A stretch of DNA of 12,516 nt, taken from positions 1-12,516 of the forward strand of contig CAMCPF010000036.1 of assembly GCA_945876515.1 (NCBI GenBank). Direction: 5' to 3'. The stretch comes from Candidatus Kuenenia stuttgartensis (lineage in GTDB: Bacteria; Planctomycetota; Planctomycetia; Pirellulales; UBA1268). This document shows positions 7,901-12,516 of the stretch, one piece after another. The first letter of the stretch is position 1; each line of letters starts with the position of its first letter. The notes beneath the pieces were generated by a model. It did not search any database. It saw only the letters and a program-made list of their open reading frames with translations, and was not told the DNA's origin. The translations under genes were made by a program, and so were the position numbers.

Positions 7901-8004
7901 ACCTGCTCGCAACCTGCGGGGACAAGGTCTACGTGCGGAAGGTGAAGGCCAAGGGAGCGGCCAACTTCCTGCCGCCGATCACGCCGGACAAGCCGAGGCT
8001 TTGA
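4945..8004 (+). CDS. Exported three-domain fusion: PQQ-like propeller, esterase, SMP-30/gluconolactonase
   Basis: A 1019-residue protein. Residues 1-33 form a signal peptide (WLLLPALARLTPALLVVSLAV). A PQQ-like beta-propeller follows, opening with DWPQWRG (36-42) and carrying blade motifs of the type YDPATGAELW near 127, 179, 227, 279 and 368. An Ala/Thr linker (about 453-477) leads to an enterochelin-esterase-type alpha/beta hydrolase (about 478-728), with GNSSG placing the nucleophile at Ser612, EDGSGDLD at 665-672 likely carrying the acid, and GDGGHNGKH placing the His near 705. The C-terminal SMP-30/gluconolactonase propeller (about 743-998) keeps all four expected metal ligands: Glu759 (EGP), Asn838 (ND), Asn883 (SNGL) and Asp937 (ADGM). 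It probably hydrolyses an ester and/or lactone in the periplasm; the substrate is unknown. An upstream TTG (4909) could also start the frame, but ATG gives a cleaner signal peptide. Confidence 0.88.
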   Translation: MWLLLPALARLTPALLVVSLAVACPTAGRCAAAESDWPQWRGSAGDGHAPAAHDLPVTWSETENIVWKTPLEGRGWSSPVIGAGRIWMTTAIEREASPEEKARALEGNRMAGQLAVSGTVTIRAVCVDQATGKLLHDVELFTIQDPQPIHKLNSFASPSPVLADGRLYCHCGDFGAACLDAATGKVLWKNRELRLNHENGPGSTPVVWRDKLIVHLDGSDVQSIAAYDTATGRVAWQTSRSGVLRDDPQLKKAYGTPVILRLGGREVLVSPAADWLYGYDPATGAELWKMSYGVLGFSIVPRPVTAGDLLFMSTSFMQPELLAVKLAGPDKAPEIAWREKKGAPTMSSPVVVDELVYMVSDKGVGTCLDAKTGEPAWSERLGGNFSSSPLFADGRIYVGNRDGDTFVIKPGREYELLATNHLDGGIYATPAAVGRAIFLRTENALYRIEKPAGTATAAPSATQAQATAAASAAPPAGETFSFTFDASRVYPGTAREVTVYVPRQYDEKMPACVHVNQDGVQSDAPRVFDRLIHERKMPVTIGVFVKPGVVPAAREGALPRFNRSFEYDSLGGDYAKFLLDELLPAVETKQAADGRRIVLSKRAADRSIGGNSSGAICAFTAAWERPDAFSRVFSGIGTYVGLRGGHVYSTLVRKVEPKPIRVFLEDGSGDLDIYGGDWWIANQAMQRSLAFAGYEVKHAWGDGGHNGKHAAEVFPEAMEWLWAGWPEPPDRGKGSPQLQEILLDGEDWRLVGEGYKFTEGPAANAKGELFFNDVGGSKTYRVTPAWQAEVWLEDSHKGDGQNFAPDGRLVAASGADTAILAWTTDQEPATLAQGWRGNDLVVNAAGSIYVTEPGWDGKSPSKIHHLAPDGTDTVVDTGLKFSNGLCLSPDQTLLYVADSRSHWVWSWQVRPDGTLAHKQRYYHLHVPDTADDSGADGMRVDRDGRLWVATRMGIQVCDQAGRVNCIVPTPNGKVSNLCFGGPDFDHLLATCGDKVYVRKVKAKGAANFLPPITPDKPRL

Positions 8005-9116
8005 TGGAACACCGCCCCGTGATCAGTCGCCGGGACCTCCTGGCCGCCGGCAGCCTTGCGGCGGCTGCCGTTCTCGCGCGGACGGCCCACGCGGCACCCC
8101 GACGCCGCGGTATCCCGCTGGGCTACGACAACTTCGCCGTCCGGGCCATGAAGTGGAATGCCCGCCGGCTCGTCGATCACGCCGATTCGCTCGAGTGCGA
8201 CTCGCTCTTCATCACTGACTTCGGCCCCTTCGAGGGGAAGCTCGACGACGCGTCGCTCGGTGAACTCCGCCGCTATGCCGCCGACAAGGGCGTGAAGCTC
8301 GTGCTCGGCTCATGGAGCATCTGCCCCACGAGCAAGTCGTTCAAGGCAGATTGGGGCACGGCCGAGGAGCATCTGGCCACCGGCATCCGGATGGCAAAGG
8401 CGCTCGGCTCACCTGCCTTCCGCGTGGTGCTCGGCAACCAGGAGGATCGCCGGAGCGAGGGGGGCATCGCCGCGAGAATCGCCGACACGGTGGCCGTGCT
8501 GAAAAAGTGCCGGCCGCTCGCCGAGGACGCCGGCGTGAAGATCGCCGTCGAGAACCACGCCGGCGACATGACGTCGCGAGAGCTTGCCGGCCTCGTGGCC
8601 GACGCGGGGGGCGGCGTGGTGGGCGTGAACTTCGACTCGGGCAACGCCTGCTGGACGCTCGAGGACCCGGTGCGGGCGCTCGAGCACCTCGCGCCGCACG
8701 TGGTCACCACGAGCCTGCGGGACACCATGGTGTGGGAATCGCCCGCGGCCGGCGACAAGCCCGGCGGCGTCACCTGTCAGTGGACGGCGATGGGGGAGGG
8801 CTGCACGGATCTGGTGGCGTTCTTCGATCTGTTCGAAAAAGCCTGCCCCGGCGTGGCCGTGCACATCGAGACGATCTCGGGGTTTCCCCGCAGCTTCCCG
8901 ATCCATGACCGCGACTTCTGGAAGCTCTTTCCCGATGGGCGGGCCGAGGACCTGGCGGCGTTTCTCGCGCTCGCGAAGCGGGGCCGGCCGATCGAGCCCT
9001 TCCAGCCGCCTGCCGGCGAGGCCCGGGCCGCGGCGGAGCGGGAGTATCAGCTCGCCGAACTCGCCCGCAGCATCACGTATTGCCGCGACGTGCTCGGCCT
9101 GGGCCTCAAGAGCTGA
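8004..9116 (+). CDS. Tat-exported sugar phosphate isomerase/epimerase-like TIM barrel
   Basis: A 370-residue protein of the xylose-isomerase-like / AP-endonuclease-2 TIM-barrel superfamily. The N-terminus has a twin-arginine signal, SRRDLLAAGSLAAAAVLA, ending near AHA (28-30), so it is exported folded. Likely metal ligands sit where the family keeps them: Glu183 in AVENH, Asp211 in NFDSGN, His232 in APHV, and Glu289 in VHIET. The barrel starts at GYDNFAVRAMKW. Its ATG shares one base with the TGA of the propeller-esterase gene (TGATG at 8002-8006), which implies translational coupling and a shared pathway. Planctomycetes often carry such exported isomerase-like proteins, and their substrates are mostly undetermined. 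It could act on a sugar or sugar acid released by the upstream fusion protein, by inference from context. The next gene is convergent, with only nine bases between the stop codons. Confidence 0.87.
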   Translation: MEHRPVISRRDLLAAGSLAAAAVLARTAHAAPRRRGIPLGYDNFAVRAMKWNARRLVDHADSLECDSLFITDFGPFEGKLDDASLGELRRYAADKGVKLVLGSWSICPTSKSFKADWGTAEEHLATGIRMAKALGSPAFRVVLGNQEDRRSEGGIAARIADTVAVLKKCRPLAEDAGVKIAVENHAGDMTSRELAGLVADAGGGVVGVNFDSGNACWTLEDPVRALEHLAPHVVTTSLRDTMVWESPAAGDKPGGVTCQWTAMGEGCTDLVAFFDLFEKACPGVAVHIETISGFPRSFPIHDRDFWKLFPDGRAEDLAAFLALAKRGRPIEPFQPPAGEARAAAEREYQLAELARSITYCRDVLGLGLKS

Positions 9117-9125
9117 GCCCCGCGG

Positions 9126-9716
9126 TCACTCGAGTTGCCCGTCGACGGCCAGCTGGTGGAAGTAGTGGGGCACCTTGGCCTGATTGGCCAGCAGCCACTC
9201 GATCGAGGGCTCGTGCCGCATGGCCTTGCCGATCGCCTTGGCCGTGGCCTCGCGATTGGTCTGGAACAGCACTTCCGGATCGTAGGCCACATCGACGATC
9301 GACGGATCGAGCCAGACCGAGACGATGATCCCCAGCTCGTTGGCCTTCTTCTTGGGGATGTCGCCGGCCCGCACGGCGTCGAGCACGCCGTGGGCGATTG
9401 CCGCCTGCACGGTGCCCATCAGGATGTTCGTGTACTTCGAGTTGTTGACGGTGACCTTGCTCACCATCAGCGTGGCGGGCCGCACCTGCACGTCGGAGTT
9501 GAGGATCGCGAACACGCGGGAGTGACCCTTGGTCTGGTCGCCGATCAGGTTCGCGATCGCGTAGCCCACCGGCCCGTCGAGCTCACCGATCACCACCTCC
9601 GGCTCGGCCGCGCTCCAGGCCTCGTCGGCCTCCACGAGCGCCTCGCCGGTGCGCAGCCCGATCCGGCCACCGGCGACCTTGCTCTTGCCCTTCGACTCCC
9701 GCTTCTTCTTCGCCAT
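9126..9716 (-). CDS. Formaldehyde-activating enzyme (Fae) family protein, catalytic His replaced
   Basis: A 196-residue Fae homologue. Fae condenses formaldehyde with tetrahydromethanopterin in methylotrophs, methanogens and some planctomycetes. Family landmarks are clear: GEALV (24-28), VIGELDGPVGYAIAN (42-56), PATLMVSKVTV (80-90), an AQ-like segment TVQAAIAHGVLDAV (102-115), and GIIVSVWLDPS (129-139). Where known enzymes have AHIDL, with the catalytic His (His17 in M. extorquens Fae), this protein reads AEPEV (37-41), putting Glu38 at that place. It therefore may not be a normal Fae. It also has a Lys-rich N-terminal extension (KKKRESKGKSK) and a C-terminal tail (WLLANQAKVPHYFHQL). AAGGGGG precedes the ATG by four bases. 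No other H4MPT-pathway gene is in the window. Confidence 0.82.
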   Translation of the reverse strand: MAKKKRESKGKSKVAGGRIGLRTGEALVEADEAWSAAEPEVVIGELDGPVGYAIANLIGDQTKGHSRVFAILNSDVQVRPATLMVSKVTVNNSKYTNILMGTVQAAIAHGVLDAVRAGDIPKKKANELGIIVSVWLDPSIVDVAYDPEVLFQTNREATAKAIGKAMRHEPSIEWLLANQAKVPHYFHQLAVDGQLE

Positions 9717-9772
9717 GGTGCCCCCTTGCTCCTGGAGTGTCGCCGGCCTTGCTCGCGGACCGTTCAGCGACC

Positions 9773-9802
9773 AGCATAGCGGCAGAAAGAATCGGCTGTC
9801 GC
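9773..9802 (-). promoter_or_regulatory. Weak candidate promoter of the Fae-like gene
   Basis: On the minus strand GCGACA (9797-9802) and TATGCT (9773-9778) are 18 bases apart, each matching four of six consensus bases. The predicted start is about 50 bases before the ATG at 9716. It lies in the 128-bp spacer shared with the divergent SMR gene. By eye only. Confidence 0.28.
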
Positions 9803-9844
9803 GACCGCGGCGGCGGGCATCTGCGGCCGTGGTGAGGAAGACCG

Positions 9845-10186
9845 ATGAACGTTTCGACGGCCTGGGTGTATCTCGTGATCGCGATCGTGGCTGAGGTGAT
9901 CGGCACGAGCTTCCTGAAGGCTTCGGCCGGGTTCACCAAGCCCTTGCCAAGCCTGATGGTGGCGCTGGGTTACGGGGCGGCCTTCTATTGCCTCTCACTG
10001 ACGCTGACCACGATTCCCATGGGTGTCGCCTACGCCGTCTGGTCGGGCGTGGGCGTGACCTTGATCGCGGCGATCGGCTGGCTGTTCCTGGGGCAGAAAC
10101 TCGACGCCGCGGCGATCGCCGGCATGGGCCTGATCGTGGCCGGCGTGGTGGTGCTGAACCTGTTCTCGAAGGCCGCCGCCCACTGA
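9845..10186 (+). CDS. Small multidrug resistance (SMR/EmrE-type) transporter
   Basis: A 113-residue inner-membrane protein with four hydrophobic segments and close similarity to EmrE along its length. EmrE-type proteins work as antiparallel dimers that exchange protons for lipophilic cations such as quaternary ammonium compounds. The essential membrane Glu is Glu17 in AEVIGTSFLKAS. Tyr63 and Trp66 in VAYAVWSGVG match the substrate-site residues Tyr60 and Trp63 of EmrE. The GQKLD loop and GLIVAGVVVLNLFS last helix are typical. GAGGA precedes the ATG with about six bases spacing. It looks intact and functional. It stands alone between the divergent Fae-like gene and a decayed oxidoreductase on the opposite strand. 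The sequence does not decide whether it exports drugs or another cation such as guanidinium, though it is nearer EmrE than SugE/Gdx by eye. Confidence 0.92.
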   Translation: MNVSTAWVYLVIAIVAEVIGTSFLKASAGFTKPLPSLMVALGYGAAFYCLSLTLTTIPMGVAYAVWSGVGVTLIAAIGWLFLGQKLDAAAIAGMGLIVAGVVVLNLFSKAAAH

Positions 10187-10214
10187 CCAGCCGGGGCGTT
10201 CTCTTCTTCGTCGA

Positions 10215-10850
10215 GCCCACTCGCCGTCGCCCGCGAATCGGGCCTCGATCAGGAACTCGGTCGCGGTGTTGTATCGCGAGGGGTCGGTCGGATAGCCGTC
10301 CTTGAACGGCACCGGATGCGTGACCTTCACGGGGTTGATCGAGACCGGCCCGGTATCGGTCTTGCCCAAGCCCCAGGTCGCGATGTCGACGTGGTGGGCT
10401 CCCCAGTCGGTCAGTGTGCCGACCGAATATTCATGCCACCAGCGACACTCGTAGTGGCCCCGCGACCAACTCCTGGTCCCGCCGTTGTTGCCCGCGAGAA
10501 AGCTCGTTGCTGTGCTGCTTCGTTTCGACCTGCACGATCCGGCCCGTCCGGCGACAGGTGTCGCCCATCAGTAGCCCTCGGCGATCGTCAGGGTCATCGG
10601 CTTTTCGCAGTACACGTCCCTCACGATCGCAGCGGCTCGTTCCATGCGCTGGGCATCGACATCGCTGACTGCGATGTAGTCGCTGAACTGGCGAACGCTC
10701 GGGGCGGCACCGTACGCCCCGTCGATGCCGGTGGCCTTCTGGTACCAGCGGCTCCCCGTGCCGATGGCCGCAACCCGGGGCCGGTCATTGGGGGAGACAA
10801 AATCCGCCGCCCTGGACCGCCGGCCCAACCACACGCCAGCGGCGACGGAC
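10215..10850 (-). pseudogene. Decayed Gfo/Idh/MocA-family oxidoreductase
   Basis: Pieces of a planctomycete-type NAD(P)-dependent Gfo/Idh/MocA oxidoreductase can be read on the minus strand in three frames. The Rossmann start is SPNDRPRVAAIGTGSRW, running to AAAIVRD. It jumps directly to VYCEKPMTLTIAEG, missing the usual 60 or so residues with the TPDHWH region. An apparent one-base deletion just before 10570 then creates TGA; inserting one base restores LLMGDTCRRTGRIVQVETKQHS. After a further gap and frame change comes RGHYECRWWHEYSVGTLTDWGAHHVDIATWGLGKTDTGPV, which runs to FLIEARFAGDGEW at about 10218 and is then lost. The C-terminal third of the protein is absent. The lesions are multiple, so this is a relic rather than one sequencing error. 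The 5' part lies in frame with the TauE gene. The boundaries given are approximate. Confidence 0.85.
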
Positions 10851-11605
10851 TCGCCCAAGAGTTTCACGCTCGCCACCGCAAGCACGACCGCCATCAGGAG
10901 ACTCAGCCAGCGGACGGGCAACTTGAAGGCGCCCAGCTGCGAGCCGACCAGGCCCCCGGCCGCAGCCGCCGCCACGACCCAGGGATCGATCGCCGCGAGG
11001 CTCCGGCCGCCGGCCAGCCAGCCGCCGAGGCCCGCCGCGGAGTTGACGAAGATGAACACCACCGACACGGCCGCCACCTGCCGCGTGGTCGCCACGCCGA
11101 GCGCGAGCAAGAGGGGCGTGAGGAACACGCCGCCCCCTGTGCCCGTGAGCCCCGAGGCCAGGCCGAGGCCCGCGCCGATGGCCGCGAGCAGGGGCATCGA
11201 AAGCCGGCCCACCGCCGTCGGATGCTCACTCGTGAGGCCGGCGGCCGCGCGACTCCCGAGCACCTCGCTCACGATCCGCACGGCCGAGAAGGCGAGCACG
11301 AGGCCGAGCACGCCCTCGAACGCCGCGGTGGGCAGCGACCACGCCCCGCCGATCGCCGCGGCCGGCACGCTCGCCAGGCCGAGCGGCAGAAAAAGGTCGC
11401 GGCGGAAGTGTCCCGCGCGCACGAACTGCACCGTACCGATCGCCGCCACGACGAGATTGAGCACCAGCGCCGTCGGTCGGATCACCTCGGGCGCGAGGCC
11501 GAGCAAGCCCATCACGGCGATGTAGCCCGTGGCCCCCGCATGGCCGACCGAGGCGTAGAGGATCGCTACGGCCAAGACGGCCGCAGGCAGGAGCCAGCCG
11601 GTCAT
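10568..11605 (-). CDS. TauE/SafE-family permease with oxidoreductase-derived tail
   Basis: A 345-codon frame. Residues 1-250 form a complete TauE/SafE (DUF81) permease with about eight hydrophobic segments. The duplicated family motifs are GHAGATGYIAVMGLLGL (21-37) and SGLTGTGGGVFLTPLLLALG (151-170). Such permeases move sulfite, sulfonates or other organic anions; the substrate here is unknown. No stop follows the last membrane helix (LMAVVLAVASVKLLG). The frame runs on through about 90 residues that are plainly Gfo/Idh/MocA sequence (SPNDRPRVAAIGTGSRW, then VYCEKPMTLTIAEGY) to the TGA at 10568. The junction is between residues 250 and 266; GVWLGRRSRA may be the old Tat signal of the oxidoreductase. 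Its ATG overlaps the stop of the DUF2237 gene (ATGA at 11605-11602), so it is probably translated by coupling. An upstream frame extension to 11740 is antisense-like and was not used. Confidence 0.83.
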   Translation of the reverse strand: MTGWLLPAAVLAVAILYASVGHAGATGYIAVMGLLGLAPEVIRPTALVLNLVVAAIGTVQFVRAGHFRRDLFLPLGLASVPAAAIGGAWSLPTAAFEGVLGLVLAFSAVRIVSEVLGSRAAAGLTSEHPTAVGRLSMPLLAAIGAGLGLASGLTGTGGGVFLTPLLLALGVATTRQVAAVSVVFIFVNSAAGLGGWLAGGRSLAAIDPWVVAAAAAGGLVGSQLGAFKLPVRWLSLLMAVVLAVASVKLLGESVAAGVWLGRRSRAADFVSPNDRPRVAAIGTGSRWYQKATGIDGAYGAAPSVRQFSDYIAVSDVDAQRMERAAAIVRDVYCEKPMTLTIAEGY

Positions 11606-12009
11606 GCCGGCTTGACGGCGTGCCGCTCGAGCAGCTCCCGAGGCACGATCTTGAGCGACTTCTCGTGCGTGGCTTCGAGCACCAACGGCGGCGCCTGGCC
11701 GGCCTTCGCGGCCTCGAGCCACCGTGCCGCGCACAGGCACCAGCGATCACCGACGACGAGCCCGGGGAAGCCCCACTGCGGCTGCGGCGTGACCAGGTCG
11801 TTGCCGGCCTTCACCGTGAACTCGAGAAACTCCTCCGTCATCACCGCGCAGACGGTGTGCACGCCCACGTCATCGGGCCCGGTACGGCAGCAGCCGTCGC
11901 GAAAGAATCCCGTGAGCGGCTCGCGGGAGCAGGTGGCGAGCAGGCCCCCGAGCACGTTCCGCTCGGGAGGCTTGTCTGCGGTGGGACGGTCGAAGGCGAT
12001 CATGCACAT
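11602..12009 (-). CDS. DUF2237 family protein
   Basis: A 135-residue cytoplasmic protein of the DUF2237 family, which has no established function. Diagnostic stretches are NVLGG (18-22), FFRDGCCRTGPDDVGVHTVCAVMTEEFL in two parts around 35-62, GFPGLVVGDRWCLCAARW (80-97) and LEATHE (111-116). Seven cysteines (2, 27, 40, 41, 54, 91, 93), most of them in conserved motifs, suggest a metal or redox site, which is an inference. The ATG at 12009 gives the usual family length, but its ribosome-binding site is poor: GGAGG lies 14 bases away. A GTG at 12087 would add 26 residues that do not look like the family. The stop overlaps the start of the TauE permease gene, pointing to a functional pair. Confidence 0.87.
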   Translation of the reverse strand: MCMIAFDRPTADKPPERNVLGGLLATCSREPLTGFFRDGCCRTGPDDVGVHTVCAVMTEEFLEFTVKAGNDLVTPQPQWGFPGLVVGDRWCLCAARWLEAAKAGQAPPLVLEATHEKSLKIVPRELLERHAVKPA

Positions 12010-12125
12010 GCGGCACGTGGCCGCCTCCGGGGGCGCGAGCGGGCCAACCGCCGCTGGAGATATGATGCTCCTTGACAGGACCGACACGCAACCTGGCCGC
12101 CGGCGGCACCCCGGCCGCGATCCCC
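12010..12125. promoter_or_regulatory. Divergent spacer between the DUF2237 gene and miaE
   Basis: This 116-bp region should hold both promoters. On the minus strand TTGCGT (12086-12091) and CATCAT (12062-12067) are 18 bases apart and would place transcription upstream of the ATG at 12009. On the plus strand a perfect TTGACA (12072-12077) has no matching -10 box at normal spacing. Both assignments are weak. Confidence 0.28.
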
Positions 12126-12516
12126 ATGCTCAGCCTGCAATCCGCCTCCGCCGCCCGCTGGTTCGCCCAGGTCGATGCCCACCTCGACGAGGTGCTGATC
12201 GACCATGCCCACTGCGAGAAGAAGGCGGCGGGCGTGGCGATGAACCTGCTCTTCTCCTACGTGGACCACACCGACTTGGCCCGGGCGATGACCGAGATCG
12301 TGAACGAGGAGCTGGAGCACTTCCGGATGGTGCTCGACCTGCTGGACCGCCGTGGGATTCCGTTTCGCAAGCTCAGCCCCAGTTCCTACGGTCCGCGGCT
12401 CCACGAGCTCGTCCGCAAGCAGGAGCCCGGTCGGGCCGTCGATCGACTGCTCGTCGCCGGCCTGATCGAGGCCCGCAGCTGCGAGCGGTTTGCGCTGCTC
12501 GGTGAGCACGTTGACG
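12126..12516 (+). CDS. miaE: tRNA-(2-methylthio-N6-isopentenyladenosine) hydroxylase MiaE, N-terminal part
   Basis: The first 130 codons of MiaE; the gene runs off the right edge. MiaE is a non-haem diiron monooxygenase that hydroxylates the isopentenyl side chain of ms2i6A at position 37 of tRNAs reading codons that begin with U. The four-helix diiron signature is clear: DHAHCEKKAA (26-35) with Glu31, NEELEHF (60-66) with Glu62 and His65, and IEARSCERF (114-122) with Glu115. The last ExxH pair would be beyond the window. RRGIPFRKLSPSSYGPRL also matches the family. The ATG at 12126 gives an N-terminus (MLSLQSASAARW) like homologues. No good ribosome-binding site is seen; a TTG at 12072 is a less likely alternative. 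It is divergent from the DUF2237 gene. Confidence 0.93.
   Translation, partial: MLSLQSASAARWFAQVDAHLDEVLIDHAHCEKKAAGVAMNLLFSYVDHTDLARAMTEIVNEELEHFRMVLDLLDRRGIPFRKLSPSSYGPRLHELVRKQEPGRAVDRLLVAGLIEARSCERFALLGEHVD

Noticed and set aside
7662..8003. 114-codon upstream extension of the isomerase-like gene
   Set aside because: It overlaps the SMP-30 domain in another frame. The ATG at 8004 gives a Tat signal at the right place.
12072..12077. Perfect TTGACA as a miaE promoter
   Set aside because: No acceptable -10 box lies 16-18 bases downstream; the sequence there is GGCCGC. The hexamer may be chance.
10316..12505. 729-codon open frame on the plus strand
   Set aside because: It lies opposite TauE, DUF2237 and the relic, then overlaps miaE in another frame. 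The translation is low-complexity Arg/Pro/Ala/His and shows no domain.
1..12516. CRISPR arrays, tRNA/rRNA genes, IS ends or attachment sites
   Set aside because: None was seen on reading both strands. The only repeats found are the short ones listed near csrA and in the adjoining spacer.

Overview
The window is GC-rich and densely coding. It looks like part of a chromosome from a planctomycete, probably Pirellulales-like. This rests on family knowledge rather than a search. The supporting signs are a secreted PQQ-type propeller opening with DWPQWRG, a Tat-exported TIM-barrel sugar isomerase-like protein, remains of a Gfo/Idh/MocA oxidoreductase, a formaldehyde-activating-enzyme (Fae) homologue, and csrA. 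No phage, IS element, CRISPR array, tRNA or rRNA was seen.

Region 1 (1-3669, minus strand) is a co-directional run with gaps of 30-51 nt. In transcription order it holds csrA, a membrane-anchored unknown, a beta-CASP metallo-beta-lactamase nuclease-like protein, a LOG-family nucleotide hydrolase, and the first 37 codons of a short-chain dehydrogenase. A candidate promoter with a perfect TTGACA -35 box lies just upstream of csrA.

Region 2 (3916-9116) has a secreted unknown on the minus strand, read divergently from a two-gene plus-strand operon. The first operon gene encodes a 1019-residue exported protein that joins a PQQ-like propeller, an enterochelin-esterase-type hydrolase and an SMP-30/gluconolactonase propeller. 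Its stop codon overlaps the start of the isomerase-like gene. Together they suggest an envelope module for cleaving and processing sugar-derived or ester substrates.

Region 3 (9126-10186) has the Fae homologue on the minus strand, in which the usual catalytic His appears to be Glu. It is divergent from a well-conserved EmrE-like small multidrug transporter.

Region 4 (10215-12516) holds a decayed Gfo/Idh/MocA gene on the minus strand. Its 5' part has become fused in frame to the end of a TauE/SafE permease gene. The permease is translationally coupled to an upstream DUF2237 gene. The 5' part of miaE (tRNA hydroxylase) leaves the window on the plus strand.

The points most worth a second look are the three-domain fusion, the Fae homologue without its catalytic His, and the permease-oxidoreductase chimera made by gene decay.
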